Shown here in pieces: positions 43,293 through 52,367 of a stretch of 64,000 bases of DNA. Below the pieces are notes generated by a model that searched no databases, was not told the DNA's origin, and was given only the letters and a program-made list of their open reading frames with translations. A program made the position numbers and the translations under genes. This DNA comes from Cohnella silvisoli (lineage in GTDB: Bacteria > Bacillota > Bacilli > Paenibacillales > Paenibacillaceae), in assembly GCF_021190915.1 (NCBI RefSeq), contig NZ_JAIOAP010000020.1, positions 82,260-146,259 on the forward strand, given 5' to 3'. The stretch's first letter is position 1; the number at the start of each line of letters is the position of its first letter.

Positions 43293-43844
43293 ATGACGAT
43301 ATTGCGAAGCGAAGTAAGGCAGGCGCAGCAACTTGCTTCTGAGCTGTTTGCCCGTGCCGGCATCGTACTGACTGCCGGGGAACGCGAGAACATCGAGGTA
43401 GCGGGATTTGGGCTTGGGAATCTGCAAGAGCAAGGCCTCGAACTGATTACTTACGTCAACACGGACCGCTACTGTGCGAAGGAACTCGTACTTTTTCCGC
43501 GGCAAACGTGTCCCGAGCATCTTCATCCTCCAGTGAACGGGGAGCCCGGCAAGATGGAAACTTTCCGTTGCCGTTGGGGCAGCGTGTTCCTGTACGTAGA
43601 AGGGGAGCCGACGCCGAATATCCAGGCGGCTATTCCCCCTGGAAGCAAGGCCAGCTACACTGTGTTTAATGAAATCGTACTTCATCCCGGCGAGCAATAT
43701 ACGATTCCTCCGGGAGTAAAGCATTGGTTTCAAGGAGGACCGGAAGGCTCGATCGTATCGGAGTTTTCCAGTACGAGCCGAGACGAGTTCGACATCTTCA
43801 CGGATCCGGCAATCGAGAGAATGCCGGTCATCATCGAAGACTAA
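43293..43844 (+). CDS. D-lyxose/D-mannose ketol-isomerase-like cupin protein
   Basis: 183 residues, a single cupin. Metal ligands are visible in PEHLHPPVNGEPGKMETF (two His and a Glu) and GVKHWFQGG (His). This is the D-lyxose isomerase family, whose members often interconvert D-mannose and D-fructose. Last gene of the operon, with GGAGGGG site. In the context of alpha- and beta-mannosidases it would turn mannose into fructose for the PfkB kinase. Confidence 0.88.
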   Translation: MTILRSEVRQAQQLASELFARAGIVLTAGERENIEVAGFGLGNLQEQGLELITYVNTDRYCAKELVLFPRQTCPEHLHPPVNGEPGKMETFRCRWGSVFLYVEGEPTPNIQAAIPPGSKASYTVFNEIVLHPGEQYTIPPGVKHWFQGGPEGSIVSEFSSTSRDEFDIFTDPAIERMPVIIED

Positions 43845-43846
43845 CT

Positions 43847-43894
43847 AGAAGCAGCTTGCGGTAGGAACACTCCTACGGCAAGCTGCTTCTTTTT
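43847..43894 (+). terminator. Strong terminator of the aldolase-isomerase operon
   Basis: AGAAGCAGCTTGC and GCAAGCTGCTTCT form a perfect stem with a second inner stem GTAGGA/TCCTAC, followed by TTTTT. The 144 bp after it, up to the convergent permease gene, hold no gene. Confidence 0.93.
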
Positions 43895-44038
43895 CCGACG
43901 AGCAAAAACTTTGCATGTTGGAAAATGGAATTAAAATTCCGGAAGGTGCTCTACAAATTAGTTAACAAAGTTAAGGTTAAAAAGTTAACCGTATTAACGC
44001 CTGAATTAATGATTAGCAACTCAGGGAAGAAAACGTAT

Positions 44039-44917
44039 TTACTCTTTAACAGCACCTATAACAACGCCTTTAACGAAAAACTTTTGCAGGAAAGGATAAA
44101 CGACCAGCACTGGCAGCGCACCGATGAAGATTTGAGCCGCTTTGACAGTTCGGTCGGAAATGTCTCCCAGAGACGCCGGATTAAGCGCCAGGGAAGCGAA
44201 GTTCAAATCGACAATAATGTTTTGCAGCAAGGTGGCGAGCGGCCATCTATCTGGATTGCTTAAGTAAATCAGGCCATCAAACCAAGCGTTCCAATGTGTA
44301 ACTAGAGTAAACAATGATAGGGTGACGATGGAGGGAAGCGATACGGGCAGGTATACGTAAAACAATGTTCTGAGTTGACCTGCTCCGTCGATTAGGGCAG
44401 CTTCTTCCAGATCTTTCGGAATCCCTCTGAAAAAATTTAGCATCAGAATGATGTTCCACACGTTGACCAGCATGGGAAGAATGAGCGCCCAGATGGAATT
44501 CAAAAGATGTAATTTCTGTATCACGATGTAGGTAGGGACAAGTCCTCCGTTAAACAGCATCGTAATGACGAAAAACCACATGTAAACAGATTGGCGCCCA
44601 AACGAGCTCTTAGATTTGGACAGCGGGTAAGCGGTCAGTAGAGTGATCGTCATACCAAGGCTTACTCCAAGCGCGGAACGCTCAATGGAAATGAGTAGCG
44701 AACGGATGAATCGTTCGTTGCCAAACGTTTTCTGATAGGCATCCACAGTAAACTCTTTAGGCCATAGAAAGACAAGGTTGCCGGAGGAAGGAGCTTTCCC
44801 GCTGAACGAGACAGCCAACACATGTATCATGGGCAATATGCAAAGAATGGTTAAGGCTGCAAGAAATGCAATGATGAGCAAGTAGGCGGCCTGATATGAC
44901 TTCGATTTATAATACAT
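44039..44917 (-). CDS. Carbohydrate ABC transporter permease (YtcP/MalG type)
   Basis: 292 residues, six membrane helices, EAA loop KDLEEAALIDGAGQLRTLFYV and C-terminal FFVKGVVIGAVKE. Second permease of an LplB/YtcP-type importer, which in Paenibacillus takes up complex oligosaccharides. Probably works with the lipoprotein encoded at 49479 on the opposite strand. Confidence 0.92.
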   Translation of the reverse strand: MYYKSKSYQAAYLLIIAFLAALTILCILPMIHVLAVSFSGKAPSSGNLVFLWPKEFTVDAYQKTFGNERFIRSLLISIERSALGVSLGMTITLLTAYPLSKSKSSFGRQSVYMWFFVITMLFNGGLVPTYIVIQKLHLLNSIWALILPMLVNVWNIILMLNFFRGIPKDLEEAALIDGAGQLRTLFYVYLPVSLPSIVTLSLFTLVTHWNAWFDGLIYLSNPDRWPLATLLQNIIVDLNFASLALNPASLGDISDRTVKAAQIFIGALPVLVVYPFLQKFFVKGVVIGAVKE

Positions 44918-44930
44918 TTTATTTCTCTCC

Positions 44931-45842
44931 CTAGAAGATCCGATAGTTAGCCCATTTTAAGGCAGCGCGATAAGCCGATAGGATTAGAATCAATCCGACC
45001 ACCGATTTAAACATTCCCATCGCCGCCCCGAAGCTTAATTCCCCATTCAAAATCCCGATGCGATACACGAACGTATCAATGATGTCACCCTTGTCATAGA
45101 CGATCGGACTATACATGTTAAAGATTTGATCGAAGTTTGCGTTTAGCACGTTCCCAAGCGATAAGGTCAGCAGTACGACGACAATCGGCATGATGGACGG
45201 AACAGTAATGTACAAGGTCTGCCTCCATCTGCTGGCTCCATCGATTTCCGCAGCTTCATAAAGAGCGGGATTTACTCCTGCCAGAGCAGCCAAAAACACA
45301 ATTGTTCCAAAGCCGAATTCTTTCCATACATCGGACACAACGACGATAAAGCGGAAGAGGGTGCCGTCGGACAAAAAAGCGATTGGTTTGATGTGGAACA
45401 GAGTAACCAATGCTTTATTGACGATTCCGTTTACGGACAATATATCGAGCAGAATGCCGCTGAATATGACCCAGGATAAAAAATGCGGTAAATACACGAT
45501 CGTCTGAATTGTACGTTTGAACCACATCTGCCGCACTTCGTTTAGGAGCAAGGCGAAGAACAGCGGTGCGGCAAGGCCGGCGACGATTTTCATTCCGGAG
45601 ATAGCCAGTGTATTCCAGATAACCTGCGGCCCGTCTTCCCGTTCGAATATATATCGAAAGTGATCGAGACCGACCCACGGCGATCGAAAGAAACCAAGCC
45701 ACGGTTTATAATCTTGAAATGCCGATACCAATCCCAATATGGGTAAATAGGCAAAAAGAAGGGTCAGGAAAACAGCGGGCAATAACATGGCGTCAAAAAT
45801 CCATGTGGTTCGTGCGGATCTTACATGTCTTTCCAACCTCAC
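44931..45842 (-). CDS. LplB-type ABC transporter permease
   Basis: About 303 residues from GTG 45842, 7-8 nt behind GGAGG (TTG 45860 would lie before that site). Six membrane helices and EAA loop ALYEAAEIDGASRWRQTLYI. First permease of the importer, divergent from the sensor kinase gene with a 138-bp shared region. Confidence 0.92.
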   Translation of the reverse strand: MRLERHVRSARTTWIFDAMLLPAVFLTLLFAYLPILGLVSAFQDYKPWLGFFRSPWVGLDHFRYIFEREDGPQVIWNTLAISGMKIVAGLAAPLFFALLLNEVRQMWFKRTIQTIVYLPHFLSWVIFSGILLDILSVNGIVNKALVTLFHIKPIAFLSDGTLFRFIVVVSDVWKEFGFGTIVFLAALAGVNPALYEAAEIDGASRWRQTLYITVPSIMPIVVVLLTLSLGNVLNANFDQIFNMYSPIVYDKGDIIDTFVYRIGILNGELSFGAAMGMFKSVVGLILILSAYRAALKWANYRIF

Positions 45843-45980
45843 AGCACATTCCTCCAACAAAATTCTCTTTACATCTTCTCGACTTTCATTATTGTAATAG
45901 TAATCAGGAACGGGCTGATATAAGAAATCCTTTACCTCTTCTTACGTTTTGTTGAGGTGAAGTACCAATGGGGAGGGGCC
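45843..45980. promoter_or_regulatory. Divergent control region of the second transport locus
   Basis: 138 bp between the permease pair and the sensor kinase gene. It carries both ribosome sites (GGAGG each way). I see no clear cre or near-consensus promoter; the AraC-type regulator encoded nearby probably binds here. No gene inside. Confidence 0.5.
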
Positions 45981-47702
45981 ATGCAGTTCAAGGGGAGTAT
46001 TTTTCGGAAAATGATCGTCCTAATTGTCGTGCTGCTGTTACCTGTCATGACTTTATACATTTATTTCAACAAAGTTTCGGAGAGCAATACAAAACGGGAA
46101 ATTCAAAACTCCGCTTTGGGGCGTTTGGCGTTTTTCCTCTCTCAGGTAGAAGCTAATGTTGACCGCATGACGTTTTCCGCCGGACAAATCAGCCGCGACC
46201 CGAGTTTGCTTGAGCTTCAGGTCATTAATCTGGGCATCGATTATTTCGATAAGGTGAAGACAGTGAATAGTCTTTATCAGAAAGTTCAAATGCTCAGCTC
46301 GTCGAATAAATGGGATAACCAAATCACCGTATACGTTCCGCAGACGAAAGATATGATTACGACAGGAGGGCAGGAGAGCGACGAGGAGGCCATTACCACT
46401 CACGCAGATAGGGCAGGTTGGGTACACCAGCAAACCAAAATCAACAACAATCGAGTTCCAGGTTTTAGGTATCGGTTGGTTGTGCCGGATAATGCTTGGG
46501 AGCAGCCTGAGACTGCCGATTTTGTCATCGACGTCAGCTTTCCGGATTCCAGTCTTCAGACCATGCTTGACCAGTTCAAGTTCGGCAACCAAGGTGATCC
46601 GTTCTTTTACAATCCGCAAGCGGGTACCATACTAAACAGAAGCGCTGATGATCCGGTCATACGGGAAATTGCTAATGTTTTGGGCGAGCAGCCAGCCGAC
46701 AATGGGGGTAAAAGCAGTGAAATATCGATCGGAGGAAGCCGTTACGTTATTCAAACGATCTATTCCCCGATGCTTAAGTGGTATTTGGTAGACTACTATC
46801 CCTTGGAAAAAGCTTTCTCCCCCATACGAACGAGCCGAATTATTTTTTACATATCCATAACCATGCTTTTTCTTATGGGCGTAATTGCTACCGCCATGTT
46901 TTACCGGCATGTACAATTTCCGATTCGCGAGCTTGTCCGGGGGGTGCAAAAGCTGAAGAGAGGGGATTATTCCGCCAGAATCGGAGGGAAACAAAATTCG
47001 GAGTTCGATTTCCTGTTCGAGCGCTTTAATGATATGGCTGCGGAGATGAAGAAGCTTATAGAGAACGTCTACGAGGAGAAACTGCGGTCACGAGATGCGG
47101 TGTTAAAGCAGCTCCAATCGCAGATCAATCCTCATTTTCTATACAATTGCCTAAGCTTTATTAAAAATATGGCAACCCTTGGAAACGAAGAGGCGGTGGA
47201 AAAGATGGCCGTCAACCTGGGCGATTTTTACAGATATGCGACACGTTCGGAAAACCGCTTGGCAGCGCTGCGGGACGAATTGCAATTTGTAGATCATTAC
47301 TTGTCCATTCAGCGGTTGCGCACACCCAAGTTCCGGTATGAAGTTTCCGTTCCCGAACAAATGTTGGAGCTTCAGGTACCGCGGCTTATGCTCCAGCCTA
47401 TTGTAGAGAACGCGGTTATATACGGGATTGAAGGGAAAGTAGAGGCAGGTATGCTTACGATTACAGCAGAAAAGCATGACCAACAATTCATTCTGACGGT
47501 GGAAGATGATGGGAAGGGCATGTCCCTTGAGAAAATGAGAGAGTTGCAGTCGACACTTAGCCAACCGCTGAGCGAAGAGATGGGTTGCGGTTTATGGAAC
47601 GTGCATCAGCGTCTGCAGCTTGAGTTTGGCCATAATGCCGGGCTGATCTTCTTCGCTTCCGAGCTCGGTGGACTAGGTGTTCGGCTTTACTGGTCACTAT
47701 GA
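45981..47702 (+). CDS. YesM-type sensor histidine kinase
   Basis: 573 residues from ATG 45981 behind GGGAGGGG. Membrane helix (about 10-30), extracellular sensor of the Cache type, second helix (about 275-300), HAMP domain with PIRELVRGVQKLKRGDYSAR, His_kinase with H385 in SQINPHFLYNCLSF, and HATPase with PIVENAVIYG and VEDDGKGMS. Senses an extracellular sugar or binding protein and phosphorylates the next gene's product. Confidence 0.92.
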   Translation: MQFKGSIFRKMIVLIVVLLLPVMTLYIYFNKVSESNTKREIQNSALGRLAFFLSQVEANVDRMTFSAGQISRDPSLLELQVINLGIDYFDKVKTVNSLYQKVQMLSSSNKWDNQITVYVPQTKDMITTGGQESDEEAITTHADRAGWVHQQTKINNNRVPGFRYRLVVPDNAWEQPETADFVIDVSFPDSSLQTMLDQFKFGNQGDPFFYNPQAGTILNRSADDPVIREIANVLGEQPADNGGKSSEISIGGSRYVIQTIYSPMLKWYLVDYYPLEKAFSPIRTSRIIFYISITMLFLMGVIATAMFYRHVQFPIRELVRGVQKLKRGDYSARIGGKQNSEFDFLFERFNDMAAEMKKLIENVYEEKLRSRDAVLKQLQSQINPHFLYNCLSFIKNMATLGNEEAVEKMAVNLGDFYRYATRSENRLAALRDELQFVDHYLSIQRLRTPKFRYEVSVPEQMLELQVPRLMLQPIVENAVIYGIEGKVEAGMLTITAEKHDQQFILTVEDDGKGMSLEKMRELQSTLSQPLSEEMGCGLWNVHQRLQLEFGHNAGLIFFASELGGLGVRLYWSL

Positions 47703-47721
47703 AAGAAGGGAATGAAGCCGA

Positions 47722-49371
47722 ATGTACCAATTATTGATAGTTGATGACGAAGCATCTGTAGCGGACAGTCTGGAAATGATCATTTCAGCTCAGGATATGG
47801 GCATAGAAATGCTTCATAAAGCATCATCGGGGAACGAAGCGCTCGAGATTCTGAACCGGTATCCGATCGATATCGTGATAACGGATATTCGCATGCCCGA
47901 GATGTCAGGAATCGAGCTGTCGCAGGAAATTCACAGCCGGTGGAAGCATACCGATGTCATTTTTCTGTCCGGATATTCCGATTTTGAATATGCCAAGCAT
48001 GCCATCGAGATTCAGGCTGCGGATTACATCGTCAAACCTTTTCGTAACGAACGGGTCCTGAATACGCTCCGCAACGTAATCGAACGGAAAGAAAAAGAGT
48101 GGCAGACGAGCTACTCCTATCAGACGGCGCTCTACACGCTCCAGGAAAATATGCCTTCCCTGCGAAGCAACTTGCTGAACAATATGCTGAGAGGAAAAAA
48201 GTATGCCGGTGAAGCGATCGACAAAAAGGCAGACGCATTAAAGCTCCCTTTCCGGGATGGAGAAGACTTCATCATGATGCTGGTGAGATTGGAGAGTGAA
48301 TTTCAACATTACGAGCCTGAGGATTTGTCCTTGATGGAGTTTTCCATCACCAATATAGCGGAAGAAGTGTTTGACCCCTATTTTCGTCTATGGCACAGCA
48401 AGGACATGTACGAATACCTTGTATTTCTGGTAAGGCCAGAACCGGATCGAATCGAACAAACCTTGAAGAAGGCGCCTACCAAGTCCTATATCCTGAAGCT
48501 GGCGGAAAAGCTGGCAACTGAAATGCAGAACAACGTCAAGAAATGTTTACAAGGGAGTATTTCCGTGCTGGCCGGTCCTTGGGGACAATTTCCCGCGGAT
48601 GTGAGAAAGGCATATGACGTTGCTTTGTCGTTTTTCCGCAATAAAATCGGTACGGAGCAAGGGCTTGTTTTTTCCTACATCGATGAAAATGAGGTTCCCG
48701 GGCGTATTCGCAATGTCAGCTCTTTGTATGAATCCCCTACGTTTAACTATTTGTTTGAGTTGGGTAGATGGGACGAAGCAAGGTCCAAGCTAGATGACGT
48801 CTTTCAGGAATGGGAGTCGCTCGGCGGATATTCCGAGGAGCATGGACTTGAAATATTCTGGGCCATTTCCTCCTCGCTTGCTTATATTCTTCATAAAAAC
48901 GGCCACCATCTCTACGAGGTGATGGGGATGGATACGGAAATCTACGGAAACGCGAATTCATCGCGTAACCCGGCCAAACTGCGAGCTTGGTGCATAAACG
49001 TCTTGGAGCTTCTGAGGCAAGGTTTGGAGCGGGAAAACAAAGATTCGCGCAGCTCGCTCGTGCGGCAGGTTCAGGAATATGTGGGCAGGCGGCTTGCGGA
49101 AGACGTTTCATTGCAGGCCATTTCCGATCATGTGAACCTGAATCCATCCTACCTTTCACGTATATACAAGATCGAAACGGGCGAGGGACTGAGTCACTAT
49201 TTGTATCGGTTGAGGATGGAAAAAGCGGCTTATTATCTGAAAAATACGGATTTGAAAATCTATGAGATCACATCGAAGTTAGGCTATCAATATACGCCTT
49301 ATTTTAACAAGGTATTCAAGCAATTTTTCGGCGTGACCCCGCAAGAATATCGGGGAGATAAGGAAGGGTAG
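47722..49371 (+). CDS. YesN-type response regulator with AraC output domain
   Basis: 549 residues. Receiver with D55 in VITDIRMPEMSG and Lys in DYIVKPF; a long middle region; C-terminal AraC-type double HTH (LQAISDHVNLNPSYLSRIYK and KIYEITSKLGYQYTPYFNKV). Partner of the preceding kinase; expected to activate the permease pair and the downstream binding-protein/hydrolase genes. Confidence 0.92.
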   Translation: MYQLLIVDDEASVADSLEMIISAQDMGIEMLHKASSGNEALEILNRYPIDIVITDIRMPEMSGIELSQEIHSRWKHTDVIFLSGYSDFEYAKHAIEIQAADYIVKPFRNERVLNTLRNVIERKEKEWQTSYSYQTALYTLQENMPSLRSNLLNNMLRGKKYAGEAIDKKADALKLPFRDGEDFIMMLVRLESEFQHYEPEDLSLMEFSITNIAEEVFDPYFRLWHSKDMYEYLVFLVRPEPDRIEQTLKKAPTKSYILKLAEKLATEMQNNVKKCLQGSISVLAGPWGQFPADVRKAYDVALSFFRNKIGTEQGLVFSYIDENEVPGRIRNVSSLYESPTFNYLFELGRWDEARSKLDDVFQEWESLGGYSEEHGLEIFWAISSSLAYILHKNGHHLYEVMGMDTEIYGNANSSRNPAKLRAWCINVLELLRQGLERENKDSRSSLVRQVQEYVGRRLAEDVSLQAISDHVNLNPSYLSRIYKIETGEGLSHYLYRLRMEKAAYYLKNTDLKIYEITSKLGYQYTPYFNKVFKQFFGVTPQEYRGDKEG

Positions 49372-49478
49372 GAAAAAAGATTATAAGCAAATGTAAAGGA
49401 ATTCTTCTATTTCGTCCCAACCCTTATCCGGTACAGTAATCCTGTAACTATTAACTTTGGAAGATAGGGGAGTAAACG

Positions 49479-51182
49479 ATGGCAAAGAGGAAACGATGGG
49501 CGATTACCTTTCTTGCCCTTGTGCTGGTCATGAGCGTTATGGCGGCATGCAGCGGTAAGAACGAAACCTCCGGCGGACAGGACACCGGCTCGAAACCGAC
49601 GGAAACCGGCAGCACAGCTAGTGTTGAGAAAGAAGAATCCCCGTTGAAAAACGGTAAGTTTGACCCCGAGGTCACGGTGACGACATGGGGATGTTACGGT
49701 AAGGATACCAAATTCAAAGACGGCGATACGTTCGAGAAAAATGTGGCTACCGAGTGGATGAAAACGAATCTGGGCATCAATTTCAAGTATTCTTGGACTA
49801 GTCCTTGGGAAAATGACGCCTGTGCAACCAAGATGCGGCTCGCTCTTTCCTCCGGCGAACAACTGCCGGACGTCGTATTTGTTCCGGCGGACGACAAAGG
49901 CCGTGTCCTCATTGCAAGCCTCATCGAAACCGGAAATTTCATGGATGTCAACGAAGTGTTCGACAAATACGCTTCCGACAAGTACAAAGACATCTTAACG
50001 AATCATCCGGAGCTGTGGACATTTGCAATGAAGGACGGCAAGCATTACGGCATTCCGCTGACGTACGATCCGTTCGGCAATGCCCCCCTTCTCTATATCC
50101 GCGAGGACTGGCTGAAGAAGCTTAACCTGCAGCAGCCGAAAACGATCGACGATCTGGAGAAGGTGATGGATGCCTTCACGAATCAGGATCCTGACGGTAA
50201 TGGCAAGAAAGATACGTATGGTTTGGCGCTTGCAACGAAATACAGCTTGCTGGGAGAAACCTTTGCCTCGACGGGATGGATATTCGGCGCGTATGGTACC
50301 GTGCCGACCTATTGGATTAAAACCGCGGATGGCAGTCTCCAATACGGATCCATTCAGCCCGGAGCCAAAGAAGCCCTAAGCAAGCTTAGAAGCTGGTATG
50401 AGAAAGGATACCTGGATCCCGAATTCGCTTCGAAGGATGCCGGTAAAGAAGTGGAGTTAGTTACATCCGGTAAAGCGGGAATCATTAACGGGCCTTACTG
50501 GCTGCCGATTTGGCCGCTGCCCGATCTTCAGAAGAACGTGCCTGGCGCCACCATGCTGCCGACGATGTTGCCAGAGGGTCCCGAAGGCAAGCCGGGATTT
50601 AACGGAAGCGACGCGCTGCTTGGCGTGTACTTAATCAATAAAAACGCGGAACACCCGGAAGCGATTACGGTATTCCTGAACAAACTGCTTGAGGCCAATC
50701 TGCACTTGAAGGGCTCCAATGTGGAGAACGGTTTCGTAGAAGGTTTCGACTACGTCATGGAAAACGGTAAACCGAAAGTTTCCACGGAGTATCGCATCGA
50801 CAAATTGCTGATCGGCAATAACGCTCCAAACGTTCCGGAGAAAAACGTGGAAACTCTTGCTTACTTAGCTACCGGAGCGGAGCCAAGAGACGGCTACGAG
50901 TTGAACAGCATGCAGTATAAAGCCGCTCATATACCAGGATCCATTATTCAAAAGGAGATCCCGTTTGAAATCAAGAACTCCTTTACCGGAGCAAACACTC
51001 CGACGATGGTGTCCAAGATGGAAGCGCTGAAGAAGATGGAAACCGAAGTATTTACGAAAATCATCTACGGCAAAGCGCCATTGGATTCGTTTGATGATTT
51101 CGTATCGAAATGGAAGTCCTCCGGAGGGGACCAAATGACGAAGGAAGTTAACGATTGGTACGTGAGTATAAACAAAAAATAA
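49479..51182 (+). CDS. Extracellular solute-binding lipoprotein (LplA/YtcQ type)
   Basis: 567 residues. Lipoprotein signal with lipobox MAAC (Cys near 24), Gly/Ser/Thr-rich linker, and a long solute-binding domain with DPDGNGKKDTYGLALA, a calcium-binding-like loop typical of LplA-type proteins. Binds the oligosaccharide for the permeases at 44.0-45.8 kb. AGGGGAG site. The 107 bp upstream show no clear promoter. Confidence 0.9.
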   Translation: MAKRKRWAITFLALVLVMSVMAACSGKNETSGGQDTGSKPTETGSTASVEKEESPLKNGKFDPEVTVTTWGCYGKDTKFKDGDTFEKNVATEWMKTNLGINFKYSWTSPWENDACATKMRLALSSGEQLPDVVFVPADDKGRVLIASLIETGNFMDVNEVFDKYASDKYKDILTNHPELWTFAMKDGKHYGIPLTYDPFGNAPLLYIREDWLKKLNLQQPKTIDDLEKVMDAFTNQDPDGNGKKDTYGLALATKYSLLGETFASTGWIFGAYGTVPTYWIKTADGSLQYGSIQPGAKEALSKLRSWYEKGYLDPEFASKDAGKEVELVTSGKAGIINGPYWLPIWPLPDLQKNVPGATMLPTMLPEGPEGKPGFNGSDALLGVYLINKNAEHPEAITVFLNKLLEANLHLKGSNVENGFVEGFDYVMENGKPKVSTEYRIDKLLIGNNAPNVPEKNVETLAYLATGAEPRDGYELNSMQYKAAHIPGSIIQKEIPFEIKNSFTGANTPTMVSKMEALKKMETEVFTKIIYGKAPLDSFDDFVSKWKSSGGDQMTKEVNDWYVSINKK

Positions 51183-51197
51183 AAACGGAGTGCCGCT

Positions 51198-52289
51198 ATG
51201 AATGGAACCGATTATGAAAGTAAGGATTTAGCCTTGCAGCCGGTTCGGCCGGACACGGCACCTGGGCCTGCATATGCGGATAATACAAGACAATGGCAGG
51301 GTATTCCAGGTATCGAACGATCGCGGAACGGTCGGCTGTGGGTGACTTTCTACAGCGGGGGAACTGACGAGGGCCCGGACAATTATGTGGTGTTGGTGAA
51401 TAGTGACGATGACGGGAAAACATGGTCCAAACCGCTATTGATCATCGATCCTCCGGGACAGGTAAGAGCTTATGATCCTTGTTTGTGGTGCGATCCTCAA
51501 GATAGGCTTTGGTTATTCTGGGCGCAAAGTTATGGCTGGTTCGATGGCCGCTGCGGTGTATGGGCAGCGGTCTGCACAACCCCGGAAAGCACGATACCTG
51601 CATGGTCCGAGCCGCGGCGGATTGCCAACGGAATTATGATGAATAAGCCCACCGTATTGACTACAGGAGAATGGTTGCTTCCGGCGGCAATTTGGGATTG
51701 TCAGAGTTCCGATCTTAATGTTATAGCCGAAGAACGTTTTTCCAATGTGATTTGTTCAACGGATCAAGGAGAAACGTTCTCCATCCTAGGAAATGCGAAT
51801 ATTCCAAACAGGTGCTTTGACGAGCATATGATCGTGGAGCGTAATAACGGCAGCCTCTGGATGTTGGTCCGACTTTATGACGGAATTGGCGAAAGTGTCT
51901 CATTGGATCGTGGGAAAACGTGGAGTGCCGGGAGTAAAACAAATATCGAAGGGCCGAATTCCCGTTTTTTTATTCGCAGATTAAGATCCGGGCGTTTACT
52001 TCTCATTAATCATAACGGGTATATAGGGAGAAACAATTTGACAGCCATGCTTTCGGAAGATGAAGGAGCAACTTGGCAAGGATACTTGCTGCTCGACGAT
52101 AGATCGAATGTATCCTATCCGGACGGCGTGCAGGCAGAAGATGGCACGATATATATCGTATATGACCGAGAGCGTTACATCGAGAGAGAGATTGTGATGG
52201 CGGTGTTTACAGAGGAAGATGTGCTGCTTGGGCAATGCGTTTCTAACAAGGCAAGGTTACAGGTAATAGTGAACAAAGCAGGCTCATAA
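51198..52289 (+). CDS. Cytoplasmic sialidase-like (BNR/Asp-box) protein
   Basis: 363 residues with four Asp-boxes: NSDDDGKTW, STDQGETF, SLDRGKTW and SEDEGATW, giving a six-bladed beta-propeller of the sialidase superfamily. RRLRSGR and SYPDGVQAEDGTIYIVYDRER hold candidate catalytic Arg/Tyr residues. No signal peptide, unlike secreted sialidases, so it should act on imported sugars. Real sialidase activity is not certain; relatives include other exo-glycosidases. CGGAG site, 15 bp after the binding-protein gene. Confidence 0.8.
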   Translation: MNGTDYESKDLALQPVRPDTAPGPAYADNTRQWQGIPGIERSRNGRLWVTFYSGGTDEGPDNYVVLVNSDDDGKTWSKPLLIIDPPGQVRAYDPCLWCDPQDRLWLFWAQSYGWFDGRCGVWAAVCTTPESTIPAWSEPRRIANGIMMNKPTVLTTGEWLLPAAIWDCQSSDLNVIAEERFSNVICSTDQGETFSILGNANIPNRCFDEHMIVERNNGSLWMLVRLYDGIGESVSLDRGKTWSAGSKTNIEGPNSRFFIRRLRSGRLLLINHNGYIGRNNLTAMLSEDEGATWQGYLLLDDRSNVSYPDGVQAEDGTIYIVYDRERYIEREIVMAVFTEEDVLLGQCVSNKARLQVIVNKAGS

Positions 52290-52329
52290 AGCCGAATCGG
52301 GAAAATTCGCAATTTCCTTATTAGTGGAA

Positions 52330-52345
52330 ATGTAAGCGGTTAAAT
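52330..52345 (+). promoter_or_regulatory. Near-match to a cre site
   Basis: ATGTAAGCGGTTAAAT matches the cre consensus except for A in place of the conserved C at position 14. It lies 23 bp before the secreted hydrolase gene. Weak; could be chance. Confidence 0.3.
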
Positions 52346-52367
52346 CACTTGAACAGGAGGAACAAAG

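Noticed and set aside
40049..43844. Complete sulfoquinovose (sulfo-EMP) pathway
   Set aside because: Isomerase-kinase-aldolase logic is similar, but no sulfoquinovosidase, sulfolactaldehyde-specific reductase or sulfonate exporter is seen, and the neighbours are mannosidases.
43925..44263. 112-residue open frame on the + strand overlapping the permease 3' end
   Set aside because: Most of it is antisense to a clear permease gene; no ribosome site and no recognisable sequence.
46053..46619. 188-residue minus-strand frame inside the sensor kinase gene
   Set aside because: Antisense shadow of the kinase; no coding features.
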